A stretch of DNA of 64,000 bases from Coxiella-like endosymbiont (lineage in GTDB: Bacteria; Pseudomonadota; Gammaproteobacteria; Coxiellales; Coxiellaceae), in contig NZ_CP094378.1 in the NCBI RefSeq assembly GCF_030643785.1, positions 744,001-808,000 on the forward strand, in the 5' to 3' direction. Position numbers and translations under genes: made by a program. Below, piece after piece: positions 53,270-63,494 of this stretch; within the stretch, counting starts at the first letter, position 1; each line of letters begins with the position of its first letter. The notes under the pieces are model-generated. The model saw nothing but the letters and a program-made list of their open reading frames with translations. It made no database searches and was not told where the DNA came from.

Positions 53270-53746
53270 GAAAAGAGTGTTTTCATTGTTGTTGCTATAG
53301 GCAAATAGACAAAATTTAACAAAATTTATATAAATAGCTATAGCTCCAATTATAACCAAACAATAATAAGAACTCCCCTCCATCTCTTTCTATGAGGCTC
53401 AGACTAAATGGGATAATTAGTATCGCGAATATGAAGTTACTAAAAGAAATTGGTAGAAGTAACAGAAAAGCGAAACAAAAATAACGATTCTGTTAATTAT
53501 TTCCATTACTCCTGAAGTCATGAATGTTAAACGAGGATGAAGTAAGTGTTCTAATTTTTTAATATTAAGATAAAGTTAATAATATTATAAGGTAATATTT
53601 TGAAGATAAATTTATTATATCTTGAGTAATTTCCTCAATGACTTCCGAAGAGGATTTATGGCGAGCTTTCATATCAACTGTAGTGGTGACAATATCTCCT
53701 TTCTACGGACAGGCGTCAAGATGGAATCTAAATGTACGGCAGTTGG
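53270..53746. other. AT-rich gap, no recognised gene
   Basis: Minus-strand pieces such as MKARHKSSSEVIEEITQDII (about 53670) and hydrophobic FVSLFCYFYQFLLV (about 53480) hint at a decayed small membrane protein. I cannot assign it. Confidence 0.35.
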
Positions 53747-54304
53747 TTATGGTTTCCATTTAATGTTACATCCTTGACTAGGTTTTTGATTGGCGTCAAT
53801 GGGTTTACCCGCAAGTATATTGTCCAGTGCCTTGCTAAGGTCTTCACCCGTTACAGGAACATCTCTGCCCGGGCTCGAACCATCGAAACGACCGCGGTAA
53901 ATACAAACAAGATTGCGGTCAAATACATAGAAATCAGGGGTGCATTCTGCCTGATAAGCTTGAGCAACTTCTTGAGTTTCGTCATAGAGATAGGGAAAGG
54001 GATAATCAAACTCTTCAGCTACGACTTTCATTTTTTCAGGAGAATCTTCCGGATAATTTTTGATGTCGTTAGAACTGATAGCCACAAATTGAATACCTTT
54101 GGCTTGATATTTTTTTGTTATTTCAACCAATTTTTTTTGGATGTGCTGAACAAAAGGGCAGTGATTACAGATAAACATAATGACTGTGGCAATATCGGAT
54201 TTCAGTTGGGCTAATGACTTTTTTTCACCACTTACAGCATCAGGCAGGTTAAAGCTTGCGGCTTTCGTTCCTAATGGGATCATCTTTGATGAAGTTAAGG
54301 CCAT
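53747..54304 (-). CDS. Thioredoxin-fold peroxiredoxin-like protein (AhpC/TSA family)
   Basis: 185 residues. Reads LGTKAASFNLPDAVSGEKKSL, then FICNHCPFVQHIQKKLVEI with a CxxC in the CNHCPFV motif typical of the thioredoxin-domain family PRX-like1, VAISSNDIKNYPEDSPEKM and TPDFYVFDRNLVCIYRGRFD with the cis-Pro TPDF. The GRDVPVTGEDLSKALDNILA end is family-typical. Intact, with no signal peptide, so cytosolic. A redox or peroxidase role is likely. With bcp frameshifted and both msrB copies dead it may be one of the few thiol-redox proteins kept in this segment. Confidence 0.85.
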   Translation of the reverse strand: MALTSSKMIPLGTKAASFNLPDAVSGEKKSLAQLKSDIATVIMFICNHCPFVQHIQKKLVEITKKYQAKGIQFVAISSNDIKNYPEDSPEKMKVVAEEFDYPFPYLYDETQEVAQAYQAECTPDFYVFDRNLVCIYRGRFDGSSPGRDVPVTGEDLSKALDNILAGKPIDANQKPSQGCNIKWKP

Positions 54305-54368
54305 TATTTTTTCTCCTTATTTTTTATTTCTTTTATTGCTTTATCCGCTAATTCAGAGATCGCTTTCC

Positions 54369-54398
54369 ATTGCTGACCTTCAAATTGCTGACCTTCAA
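54369..54398. repeat. Perfect 15-bp tandem duplication in eda
   Basis: ATTGCTGACCTTCAA occurs twice in tandem (54369-54383, 54384-54398). It encodes a repeated EGQQF/EGQQW unit on the minus strand, so this duplication is in frame. Confidence 0.88.
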
Positions 54399-54566
54399 TG
54401 AGATTTTGGGGAACTAACCATGAGCTGCCAATACATACAACATTTTTGAGTAAAAAATACTTCATCATAATTATATTATCATAATTATATTATTTGGATT
54501 AATCTCTCCCGTAAGGCAAAACCGCATAGTCAGAAAAATACTCATAAAATTTCTTAATGCTTTCGC

Positions 54567-54600
54567 GCCTCCATTTAAAGTAGGCCTCCATTTAAAGCAG
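54567..54600. repeat. 17-bp tandem duplication truncating eda
   Basis: GCCTCCATTTAAAGTAG is followed by GCCTCCATTTAAAGCAG, one mismatch in 17. The extra 17 bp shifts the frame just after the active-site lysine segment FVKFFPAALNGG. Confidence 0.85.
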
Positions 54601-55149
54601 CAGGAAAGAATTTTACGAAAGAAAAATTATGTTGAATAGCGAGAAACAGGTCGGATGGAGTAGCAACATCCGGCAGGTAGGAAGTATCTTCTTTCTGAAC
54701 GGCTCGAATTAATTTGCTCAAAATACGAGGACTTACTGAAAAATCCGCATTTGCTTCTTTAATTTCCGCTAATTGACATGGTTTTACAATAGTTCCAGCA
54801 CCTACCATATATTTCGGTAAGTTCTTTTTTATTGCTTTAATTGCAGCTAGGGCGATAGGTGTTCGCAGGGTAATTTCTATTATTTTTATACCTCCTTCGA
54901 CTAAAGCGTGGGCCAAGGGCACAGAGTGTTCAACATCATTCAACACGATCACGGGAATGATAAGAAAAGGTGCGAGAATATTATTTATGTCATCAATCAC
55001 TTAATATCCAGTCCTGATTTTTATCAGATTGTAATACCCTATCCCTCATTGGTACAAGAGTAAAGCTCGCGTATACTCATAACACATATTTCTCTCCAAA
55101 AGAAAGGTTGCGTGTTGCTAAGTTGCACGTTGCTAAAAGATAAAGTGGT

Positions 55150-55932
55150 CATAATGACTGGATCCTGACTGGATCCATAACCGGTATTGGAGCTGCTGTA
55201 TTGGAGCTGATATCGCACAAGAGTGTGTATAGCAAAAGGGATGTTAAGGTGATGATAAATGGCCGAGATGAAGCGCGAGCTAAAGCTCTGGTACAAGAAA
55301 TCAGGGGAAGATAAAACGGCCCCCTATTTTTTATAGAAATTTATAGAAACTTTCAGATTCCGATATCAAAAGCACTACCGAACTTGCAGAGGTGACCATG
55401 GACCATTTTGGTCGTATTGATAGTTTTAATTAATAATGCTTGGTAAGTTGCCACGCAATGATCTTTCAAGTTTCACTGTGGATGATTTTGATTGGATTGT
55501 CCGTTTAAACCTCAGAGCCTCTCTATTTTTGACACAAGCGGTTGTTAAGAAATTTAAGAAGCAGTGAGTGTGGTATAATTGTGAATATTAGTTCTAAATG
55601 CCTATTGCGGTCCAGGCAGATTTGTTAGTCTATTCTCTTAGGAAGGGTGGTTTAATGACTATGGCTCGGAACCTAGAAAATGCTCTAGGAAAAGAAGGTA
55701 TTCGGGTAAATCAGCTAAATGTAGATTGGACGCTAACTGAGAACGAAAGCAAGATTAAAGAAGTGAAAGCTTCCCCCACACCATTGGGAATAAAAATTCT
55801 TGGCTTTTGCGCCATACGCACCCGTCAGGATCTTTGCTCTGTCCTGCAGATATTGCGCGGCGACATGCGATATTCTGGGCTTTCGATGTATCAGCCCCAA
55901 CAAATGGGGTAGTTTATAAATTAGAACAATAA
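55150..55932 (+). pseudogene. Short-chain dehydrogenase/reductase (SDR), decayed
   Basis: Reads GRDEARAKALVQEI, LINNAW, LPRNDLSSFTVDDFDWIVRL, NLRASLFLTQAVVKKFKKQ, SLNAYCG and VYSLRKGGLMTMARNLENAL (YSLSKGG catalytic YxxxK region; here YSLRKGG), ALGKEGIRVNQLNVDWTLTE, and PADIARHAIFW, then SAPTNGVVYKLEQ to about 55932. The classic SDR tail SDxSxxTxGxVxxxDGG is replaced by NGVVYxLEQYP. The start is broken, with the 11-bp tandem duplication TGACTGGATCC at 55155-55176. It sits between eda and manD, suggesting a sugar-acid dehydrogenase. Confidence 0.82.
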
Positions 55933-56046
55933 TACCCGTGGTAGGGCGTAATTTAATTAACGAAATTCCTTTAGAAATATTTAAATAAAAAACTATCCTC
56001 TTTGTATGTGCGAGAGAAAAAGCTTTAAAAGAGAAGAAAAAAATAA

Positions 56047-56260
56047 ATGAAAATCACCGACGCAAAAGTTTTTGCATGTTTCCCGGGGGCGTAATTTCGT
56101 TACCTTAAAAATCTATACGGATGAAGCTATTTATGGATTGGGGATAGGACGTTAAATGGTCGTAAACTCGTGGTGGCTTCTTATTAATATGGGGCCCGGG
56201 CCTTGGGAAATTCTGGTTAACGGACACGAACTTAAATTTCTGGTAGTTATCAATTCAGAA
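56047..56260 (+). pseudogene. Mannonate/altronate dehydratase (ManD-like, enolase superfamily), N-terminal fragment
   Basis: MKITDAKVFAC at 56047, then in other frames [18 protein letters not shown] and LNGRKLVVASY. This matches the capping-domain start of ManD-type dehydratases ([35 protein letters not shown]). Nothing recognisable follows: about 350 residues including all metal ligands are missing before convergent pfp. With eda and the SDR this marks a former hexuronate pathway. Confidence 0.7.
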
Positions 56261-56297
56261 AAGACCAGGAGGCTTTTACCCAATAGTTGGAAAAAAT

Positions 56298-57560
56298 TTA
56301 TAATACGAAAGCTTCTTTTAATTTTTTCTCAACCAGTTGGTTTTTTAATTTCACGTAAACAGGAACCCCATTTTTATAAGGGGGATAGCTCTCCCCTTGA
56401 ATGAGCGGCTCCAGATAGCGACGGCAAGGTTCGGTTATTCCAAAACCGTCATTAGCAATGAAATTCCGAGGCAATTTGTGTTCTACATTGGCGACTTGAG
56501 AGAGAGGAGCTGTGCCCACATGCCATTGATAATCAAGGCTTTCTTCACGCTGAATAGTAAGCATTACATCGGATTGTCCTGCGAAGGCATATTCAACAGC
56601 GGATTGTCCGAGCGCATAAGCTTGATCCAGGTCTGTTTGTGAAGCAATATGCCGAGCTGCACGTTGCAGATAATCAGCCACCGCCCAATGGGATTTAAAT
56701 CCAAGGTGTCTTTTAATGAGTCGAGCTAAAATAGGTGCAACACCACCTAATTGTTCATGACCAAAAGCATCCTGGGATCCTGATTCTGTAATAAATCGAC
56801 CATCTGGATGACGAATTCCTTCTGAAGCTACAATCACACAATAGCCATAATTATGGACCACTTCTTTGACTTTTGTGAGAAATGCTTCGGTTTGCAAAGG
56901 AATTTCGGGAAATAAAATTATATGCGGAGCGTCATTAGGGTATTGTTGGCTCAATGCAGCAGTAGCGGCGATCCAACCGGCATTTCGTCCCATAACTTCT
57001 AAAATAAAAACCTTGGTGGAAGTTGCTGCCATACCTCTCACATCTAAAGCAGCCTCTTGCGTGGAAACTGCCACATATTTAGCTACCGATCCAAAGCCGG
57101 GACAATTATCCGTGAAAGGTAAATCATTATCGATCGTTTTCGGTAAGCCAATGCAGATCAAGGGGTAATCCATGAGTTGACTCATTTGCGAAATTTTATA
57201 GGTAGTATCTTGCGAATCCCCGCCACCATTGTAAAACACGTAACCAATATCGTGAGCTTTAAAAACTTCAATTAGCCGTTTATATTGGCGTCGGTCTTTG
57301 TTGATATCTGCGAGCTTGTAACGGCAGGAACCAAAAGCACTTGAAGGTGTGTGGAGGAGAGCAGCAATATCTTCGGAAGATTCTAAGCTCGTATCAATGA
57401 GTTCTTCCTTAAGTGCACCGATAATTCCGTTTCGTCCAGCCAGTACTTTATTGATTTGTGAAGGATATTTTGCGGCAGTTTGAATGACACCACAGGCTGT
57501 AGTGTTAATGACTGCTGTTGCGCCACCAGACTGGGCGTAAAAGACATTCTTTTTACTCAT
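56298..57560 (-). CDS. pfp: Pyrophosphate-dependent phosphofructokinase
   Basis: Phosphorylates fructose-6-phosphate using PPi, reversibly. I choose ATG at 57560 (MSKKNVFYAQSGGATAVIN) because GAAGGAAA lies about 10 bp upstream; the longer frame to 57701 looks unlike the family. 420 residues with NGGGDSQDTTYKISQM, GLPKTIDNDLPFTDNCPGFG, VFILEVMGRNAGWIAA, SEGIRHPDGRFI and QRAARHIASQTDLDQA. The Asp in GGDS marks PPi rather than ATP preference in the family. Intact. Gammaproteobacteria of this group often use PPi-PFK as the sole phosphofructokinase. Confidence 0.94.
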   Translation of the reverse strand: MSKKNVFYAQSGGATAVINTTACGVIQTAAKYPSQINKVLAGRNGIIGALKEELIDTSLESSEDIAALLHTPSSAFGSCRYKLADINKDRRQYKRLIEVFKAHDIGYVFYNGGGDSQDTTYKISQMSQLMDYPLICIGLPKTIDNDLPFTDNCPGFGSVAKYVAVSTQEAALDVRGMAATSTKVFILEVMGRNAGWIAATAALSQQYPNDAPHIILFPEIPLQTEAFLTKVKEVVHNYGYCVIVASEGIRHPDGRFITESGSQDAFGHEQLGGVAPILARLIKRHLGFKSHWAVADYLQRAARHIASQTDLDQAYALGQSAVEYAFAGQSDVMLTIQREESLDYQWHVGTAPLSQVANVEHKLPRNFIANDGFGITEPCRRYLEPLIQGESYPPYKNGVPVYVKLKNQLVEKKLKEAFVL

Positions 57561-57714
57561 GACGTTTTTTATTTCCTTCAGTTCCGTAGACTGAATAACG
57601 GGAAGTTTATGACATGGAATAGTTAAGTTGTCAAAGCGTAACCTAAGGCAAATTCGATATCGGGATATCGAAAATGAAATCCATGCTTCAGAAGCATGCA
57701 AAGCATCGCATGTT

Positions 57715-58490
57715 GTCCATTCAGAAGAAGCTTTTCACCTATTTGCCCAAAAAGCAGTTTTACAACAAAAGCGCAAGTAATGAGAAAAAACAGTCGGTGT
57801 AATACCTCTTCCCCATAGTAGCATCAAACTCAGCCTGGGTAACACATTCAGGAGCCACTACAATAACAGGTCCCCTAATTTCTGGTTCTTCCAAGAGAAA
57901 ATCTATTGCGAGACAAAGATCAACGATGCTGATCCAGAAAAAAGGTTATCGACCTTGACCAATTTATCTTCATAAACCCAATTTACAGGCAGGCGTAAAT
58001 CGTGAAAGGGCCGCGCCTCCCTCTTTGCCTATAAACCCCACACTACCGAAGCGCAAATGAAGAACTCTAACGCCTTCATTTTTGGCAGATGAGGCAGCTT
58101 TTCCCATGCTCGCACTACTTTTCTCGAGAGGTAAATCGCTTCATTCGTAACATAGATTATGACTCATCTAACAAGGCTGTGGGCAAATTATGAGGTAGTA
58201 GCTTCTGCAATCCATAAATACCCAACAGCGCGTTGGCATTGAAAAGGGGTGTGTCTGCTTTTCCTAGCTCCTTGCAAAGTGAGGTGAGAGTTTTTGTTGG
58301 CTTAATTCGACTTTCAATAATTTCTTTTTTGCGAGCTTTGCTCCAGTGCTTATTAGAGCAATGCCAGTCCCTCAAGGTTAACAATAAGCTTCTGAACGAC
58401 TAGAGTAACCGTAATTCCGTTGATCTTCCCTTTAAATAGCGCTCCATCATGAAACTGCCAATAAATCCGGTCCTTCCGGCAATAATGATG
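57715..58490 (-). pseudogene. TIGR01777-family NAD-dependent epimerase (YfcH-like), decayed
   Basis: Minus strand: INIIIAGRTGFIGSFMMERY (Rossmann start near 58487), then RKKEIIESRIKPTKTLTSLC with KELGKADTPLFNANALLGIYG (58340-58220), ASSAKNEGVRVLHLRFG (about 58090), VNWVYEDKLVKV, SIVDLC-AIDFLLEEPEIRG and PVIVVAPECVTQAEFDATMG (about 57960-57820), then LLFGQIGEKLLLNGQ near 57730. This is the order of the SDR39U1/YfcH family. Several frameshifts. The function of this family is poorly known. Confidence 0.78.
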
Positions 58491-58626
58491 TTTATAAAAA
58501 TCCTCCGTTTTATCGAAGTTTCTCCTAACTCAGTTAAAAAACCATCGCCATTAATTATGTCTACTTTATATCTATAGGCTATGGCGGTCCATTTTGGTAT
58601 CATTTTGTTCTACACAAGAGGCATTA

Positions 58627-59130
58627 ATGGAACTTAAAAAAGAAAAAACGGTATCAGAATCCGCTATACATGATCAAACTTATAAAATTTTCCCTAATGA
58701 CTTAAATGCTACGGATACGGTATTCGGGGGATTGGTAATGGCCATTTTAGATCGAACTGCATTGGTGGTCGCTGAGCGACATAGTGGTTGTACGTGTGTA
58801 ACGGCTTCAGTAGATGCTTTGCATTTTTTGGCTCCGGCCACACGAGGTGATGTTTTGTCAATTCGAGCCTCACTCAATCGTGCTTGGCGTACTTCTATGG
58901 AAGTTGGGGTCAAAGTGTTAGCCGAAAACTCAAGAACGAGAGAAGTCCATCATATTTTATCAGCCTATTTTACTTTTGTGGCGGTAGACGAAAATCGCAG
59001 TCCTATCGAAGTTCCTGGTGTAATACCTGAGACAGATATTGAAAAGCGTCGTTATGAAGAAGCGGATTATCGTCGACAACATCGGCGTTCAGAAGCCGAT
59101 GAACGGCGAAAACGGCGTGGGGTAGGGTAA
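58627..59130 (+). CDS. Acyl-CoA thioesterase, hotdog fold (YciA/BACH-like)
   Basis: Hydrolyses acyl-CoA. 167 residues from ATG 58627 ([12 protein letters not shown]), preceded by AGAGG at 5-6 bp; the longer ORF from 58594 overlaps the dead epimerase start. It reads [20 protein letters not shown] with the family D in [49 protein letters not shown] and [20 protein letters not shown]. The tail [18 protein letters not shown] is strongly basic. Intact. Chain-length preference cannot be read from the sequence. Confidence 0.9.
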   Translation: MELKKEKTVSESAIHDQTYKIFPNDLNATDTVFGGLVMAILDRTALVVAERHSGCTCVTASVDALHFLAPATRGDVLSIRASLNRAWRTSMEVGVKVLAENSRTREVHHILSAYFTFVAVDENRSPIEVPGVIPETDIEKRRYEEADYRRQHRRSEADERRKRRGVG

Positions 59131-59149
59131 CTGTAATTAAATGGGCTCA

Positions 59150-59590
59150 GCAACCGATTTCGAATACGCGGTGGGGTTTGTGGTGCAGGCCCAACAGGCC
59201 TAAGCAAGCATTAGGAGAGCTTTTGGCCTTAGGGGGTTCATCTCATCGTATTGTCTGGAAAGCAAAAAAAGTAATATGGGCTACGGGAGCCACTCCCAAA
59301 ACATTACCTCAATATAAAAATCGTTACAAAAATGTGACCTCAATTAATAATATTTATGATGCTATTAACCTCAAAAAAATTAGCGGCAATTTGTGAATTT
59401 GACGATACAATTGCTGTTTTTGGCTTCTCTCATTCTTCGATGATTATTATTCGTGAATTAGTAAAAATAGGTGTAGAAAAAGATTATTAATTTTTTATTT
59501 ACTTTCTATATTTACTTTCTATTCGTTTTGCTGTTCGACTGAATGATTGGATTTTGTATAACAAACACCGGATTAAAAAAAGGGAGTTAT
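59150..59590 (+). pseudogene. FAD/NAD(P)-dependent oxidoreductase, fragment
   Basis: Reads GGSSHRIVWKAKKVIWATGA and TPKTLPQYKNRYKNVTSIN, then in another frame FDDTIAVFGFSHSSMIIIRE and LVKIGVEKIINF. This looks like the ATGAxP and GxSHS nucleotide-binding parts of a pyridine nucleotide-disulfide oxidoreductase. N- and C-terminal ends are missing. Short tandem copies (ATTTACTTTCTAT near 59495-59521) lie within it. Confidence 0.55.
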
Positions 59591-59744
59591 TGTCCTCGTC
59601 CACGTTGTTGTTGAGATTGACTTTGTCTTTTTATGGGAACGTCTCCTATTTTTTAAGTAATAAGACTATAGCACAAAATATGTAACTTGGCCTACAAAAC
59701 AATTTTTGATTAATTTTCAATAAGATAAGATATATTTCTACTTC

Positions 59745-61786
59745 CTAAGATCGAATAAGGAGCAAAGTTCCATCCCAGTCTGGGAGACTGTGGATTTTTT
59801 TGGATTTTCCAGGTAGATGATGAATCTGTAGTTTTCTCCATTGATAGCCAGATAGGGCTGGAATAAGTTGATTGATTCCTCCACCATTCAACCACGTAAT
59901 CTCATGAGGTCGATGCAAAGTGATTAAATGCTTAGGTGCTAGATGATAATTGATTGAACCTACCCAGAGAGACAAAGGAGTATCTTCAAACCGCACGCCC
60001 GATTTCCATAATCGAATTTCGACAATAGTAGTTGCGTGGGAAAGGTGTTTAATCATAAATAAAACTGGCGGTTTGCTTCGATAAAGCCAAGGAAATAATG
60101 GTAAATGGTGCTCGGGTTTATAACTTGCGAATCGTCCTAATGTAGTTTGGACATCGGTTTTAATATGAATAATTTGCCACCCATGCTGCTCTAATGTTTG
60201 TTCGATAGTACTTAATCTGTCCACCCATTGAACGTTGAAAGGTTGGGTGGGACGTCCGAATCGGTTAAGCCGGAAAATAGGAATGTATTGTGAAGGATCT
60301 TGCCACCAATCCTCAATAGTTGTTTCTTGGATAGCCAATATAGGTGCATAACAGTGCATAAGGGTGTGGTATTTTGCTTTGTTAAAGCCAGCCCAAGGAA
60401 AGGTGATAGCAAGAATTAAAAAAATTAACCATTTTAAATTACCAAAGGCTTTGAGAGGATAGCGTCGATATGAAATGATAACACTCAACAAAATTGAAAA
60501 TCCTAGAAAAAGACTCGCTAAAGCGTCTTCTAGCCAGTGTGCGCCTAGATATAAACGGGAATAGCCTATCAAAATAATTAAAATGGTTGCAAGGGTGTAA
60601 GGAATCCAGTGCCATTTTTTAGGCATCTGCTGAGAAGTTAAGAAGGCAATAAAACCCAGGACAGGAAGGCTAAGACCCATGTGTCCACTGGGAAAAGAAG
60701 AGGAGTGATCAAAAACTAAAAAGCCGGCGGGCCGTGGAGAATAAATTAAATTTTTTAAAATAAAAGTAAGACAACCTGCTATTAGGGTAAGGGCTGTTAA
60801 ATGTAAGGCAGGGCGCCAAAGTTTTTTAATAAGAAGGGCAGCTATGAAGAGTAAAACGATACTAACTATTACTTTAGGATCGCCTAGAATTGTTATGATT
60901 GTGAAAAATTTATCAGCGTTGGGCAATCGCAAACTTTCTAAGAAATAAAACAAAGGTTCATTAAAGTTAGTTGCAGGCCCTAGTGTGGCGACAACAATAG
61001 CCAATACGAAAAAACAACAAAGACTTATAAATGCTAACAGTAGCATAGTTAATTGATGATGATCAGTAGGAATTCTACGGTTAGTAATAAGTCGTAATAA
61101 AAAGTGTGAAGAATGGTGAAGATATAACCATTGCCATAAACGGTCGATGGCGTCATTAACCATGGAAGTTAAGTAACTGAAAGAACGTTGGATAGCCCAA
61201 AAAACCAACCAAACTAAAACGATAATAGCTAATCCCGTTAATATAAACGTAGTGGTTACATGCCGGGACAATTGCAAGGAGACTGTGCCGATAAGCACTC
61301 CAGGTAATAAATAAGCGATTGCCCAAAGTATTGCTGAAGGAATAGCTGCAAGAAAAAACGTGGCCAGCTCATTTTCAAAAGGCCTGCAATTAATGGAACG
61401 GAACTTCTTACCGGACCCACAAAACGGCCAATTAAAATACTTTTACCACCGTGTTTTCTGAAAAAGGCTTCTCCCACCGATAACCATTGAGGATATCGTT
61501 TGAAAGGCCAGATCAGACGAAGATGTTCATTATAATGTTTTCCTACAAAAAAACCCACAGTATCCCCCGCTAACGCACCCATCGACGCCCAAAATAAAGT
61601 GGCATCTAACGAAATCATCCCTCGACCCACTAAAATACCAACGATCGACATGGTGATAGAACCGGGTATAACAGTTCCAACCAAAGGTAAGGATTCAGCG
61701 AGTGATACGAGAAAAGCAAATAACACCCCAATACAGGCGTGAGCCTGGAGGTAATGATTAATTTGCGTCAGGTAATGTTCAATCAT
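59745..61786 (-). pseudogene. DedA - PAP2 phosphatase - LssY C-terminal fusion membrane protein, one-base frameshift
   Basis: One gene in two frames. The N-terminal DedA part (61256-61786) has SLAESLPLVGTVIPGS, FWASMGALAGDTVGFFVGK and RFVGPVRSSVPLIAGLLKMS. The rest (59745 to about 61350) has PAP2 phosphatase motifs KNLIYSPRPAG, FPSGHMGLSLPVLGF and SRLYLGAHWLEDALASLFLG, then an LssY-like C-terminal domain (FRLNRFGRPTQPFNVQW, HHLPLFPWLYRSKPP). The break at about 61355-61360 is a run of six T (minus strand); seven give PRFFLAAIPSAILWAIAY. Total about 680 residues. A lipid phosphatase/transport role is likely; LssY derives from Legionella secretion studies. Two to three hydrophobic groups, about 12 helices. 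Confidence 0.9.
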
Positions 61787-61806
61787 CCGATTATTTTTTT
61801 TGCTAT

Positions 61807-62760
61807 TTAAGAAATGAGAAATATATCCCCTTTCGCCTGTAAATCGGCATGGTACGAAGAGCGAACTAATGGGCCACTGGCGACATTCATAAATCCTAAA
61901 CTTTTTGCAAGTTTGCCTAATTCACAAAATTCTTGAGGAGTAACGTAGCGATCGACACGCATGTGATAACGGGTAGGCTGTAAATATTGGCCGAGTGTTA
62001 ACATGTCCACATCGTGTTTTCGTAAATCTTGCATCACTACTTCTACTTCTTCACGCGTTTCCCCAAGCCCCAACATCATGCCTGATTTAGTAGGAATTCC
62101 AGAAAAGCGCTTTTTAAATTGCTGTAATAAGGTTAAGGACCATTGATAGTCCGCGCCAGGTCGAGCTTGCTTATATAATCGAGGAGCTGTTTCAATATTG
62201 TGATTAAAAACATCCGGCAGTCCTTGTGCAAGAATGTCCAAAGCTTTTTCCATTCGTCCACGAAAATCAGGAACTAAAATTTCAATTTTAATCGTTGGGT
62301 TTTTTTCGCGTACGGCCTTAATGCATTGGACATAATGCAAAGCTCCCCCATCTCGTAGATCATCCCGGTCCACTGACGTGATAACCACATATTTTAAAGC
62401 CATGAGATTTACGGTGTTAGCCAAATTGATAGGTTCTTCAGGATCGAGAGGATCGGGACGCCCATGGCCCACATCACAAAAACTACAACGACGGGTACAT
62501 TTGTCACCCATAATCATGAACGTTGCGGTACCGTGACCAAAACATTCATTTAAATTGGGACAAGAAGCCTCTTCACAGACTGTCACCAGCCGATTTTTTC
62601 GAAGTAATTTTTTCAGTTGGGTGATTTTGTTGTCGGTAGATAAACGAATACGAATCCAATCGGGTTTGCGCAGCGGCGTATCGGTAGCTTCGATTTTAAT
62701 GGGAATGCGTGACAATTTTTCTTTTCCGAGAGTTTTCTGAGTTGGGTCATACTTAGACAT
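61807..62760 (-). CDS. lipA: Lipoyl synthase
   Basis: Radical-SAM enzyme inserting two sulfurs into octanoyl groups on lipoyl domains. 317 residues. Auxiliary cluster [20 protein letters not shown], radical-SAM motif [58 protein letters not shown] and the C-terminal RSSYHAD serine ligand. Overlaps lipB by 8 bp, so the two are translationally coupled. Intact. Its substrate here would be AceF with a single lipoyl domain. Confidence 0.97.
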   Translation of the reverse strand: MSKYDPTQKTLGKEKLSRIPIKIEATDTPLRKPDWIRIRLSTDNKITQLKKLLRKNRLVTVCEEASCPNLNECFGHGTATFMIMGDKCTRRCSFCDVGHGRPDPLDPEEPINLANTVNLMALKYVVITSVDRDDLRDGGALHYVQCIKAVREKNPTIKIEILVPDFRGRMEKALDILAQGLPDVFNHNIETAPRLYKQARPGADYQWSLTLLQQFKKRFSGIPTKSGMMLGLGETREEVEVVMQDLRKHDVDMLTLGQYLQPTRYHMRVDRYVTPQEFCELGKLAKSLGFMNVASGPLVRSSYHADLQAKGDIFLIS

Positions 62761-63415
62761 CGGTGAAAAACTCCAGCGTTGTTTCTGTTTTGATGAGAGG
62801 ATGATTATATCCGAAATTCTTTAGGAGAAGTGGAATGATTGCTTTGCGAACCGTAGGCAAATTAATATTGCTCACATAATCACGTATTTGTGTCATCATT
62901 AATCCTTTGAATCCACAAGGATTAATATAAGTAAAAGGGGTTAAATCCATTGCTACATTAAATGCTAATCCATGGTAGCTCCATCCTTTGCGCATGCGAA
63001 GACCTATGGACCCTATTTTTGCTTCTCCGACATAGACGCCAGGTGCTTCTTCCTTTCCTTGGGCGTTGATTCCTAATTGTTTTAAATAGTCAATAATGCT
63101 ATTTTCAATAGCGCGCACAAAGGATCGAGTTTTAAGATTGAGACGATTAAGATCAAGCAACAGATACACCATGAGCTGTCCTGGTCCATGGTAAGTGACT
63201 TGCCCGCCTCGGTCGCATTGAATAAGTGGAATCTCATGAGTATTAAGTATATGTTCTGACTTGCCCGCCAATCCTTGCGTAAAAACAGGCAGATGTTCCA
63301 ACATCCAAATTTCATCCAGGGTGGTAGGCTCTCGTTGAGAAGTAAACGTCCGCATGGCTTGCCAAACGGGTTGATAAGATATTACTTGATTGAACTGGCG
63401 AATGATAACATCCAT
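62753..63415 (-). CDS. lipB: Octanoyl-[ACP]:protein octanoyltransferase
   Basis: Moves octanoyl from ACP to the lipoyl-domain lysine. 220 residues. Motifs: [36 protein letters not shown], the catalytic lysine in [20 protein letters not shown], and the catalytic cysteine in [13 protein letters not shown]. Start ATG 63415 is the first Met of the family pattern (MDVIIRQF...). Intact. Upstream of lipA in the same operon, together supplying lipoate to pyruvate dehydrogenase. Confidence 0.96.
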   Translation of the reverse strand: MDVIIRQFNQVISYQPVWQAMRTFTSQREPTTLDEIWMLEHLPVFTQGLAGKSEHILNTHEIPLIQCDRGGQVTYHGPGQLMVYLLLDLNRLNLKTRSFVRAIENSIIDYLKQLGINAQGKEEAPGVYVGEAKIGSIGLRMRKGWSYHGLAFNVAMDLTPFTYINPCGFKGLMMTQIRDYVSNINLPTVRKAIIPLLLKNFGYNHPLIKTETTLEFFTDV

Positions 63416-63494
63416 GATGATAGTATTTTACTCAGGATAAGGTGCAAAGGCCAGATCATAAAGAGGGGAAGTGCTCCCACAAAAGAAAGATAAG

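Larger units (their letters stand above)
54310..55000 (-). pseudogene. eda: KDPG/KHG aldolase Eda, C-terminal half decayed
   Basis: 2-keto-3-deoxy-6-phosphogluconate aldolase. N-terminal two thirds (54575-55000) are intact: ILAPFLIIPVIVLNDVEHSV, ALVEGGIKIIEITLRTP with the catalytic Glu region, MVGAGTIVKPCQLAEIKEA, and the Schiff-base lysine in FVKFFPAALNGG. Then a 17-bp tandem duplication (54567-54600) introduces a stop. The rest is scrambled: NPNNIIMI, KNVVCIGSSWLVPQNLIEG, AISELADKAIKEIKN. Two more tandem duplications (54465-54492, 54369-54398) lie in it. The damage includes the loss of a GGINPxNI phosphate-binding region. Confidence 0.9.

Noticed and set aside
55039-55296. 85-codon minus-strand ORF over the SDR start
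   Set aside because: It covers the scrambled and duplicated start of the plus-strand SDR pseudogene and shows no family pattern.
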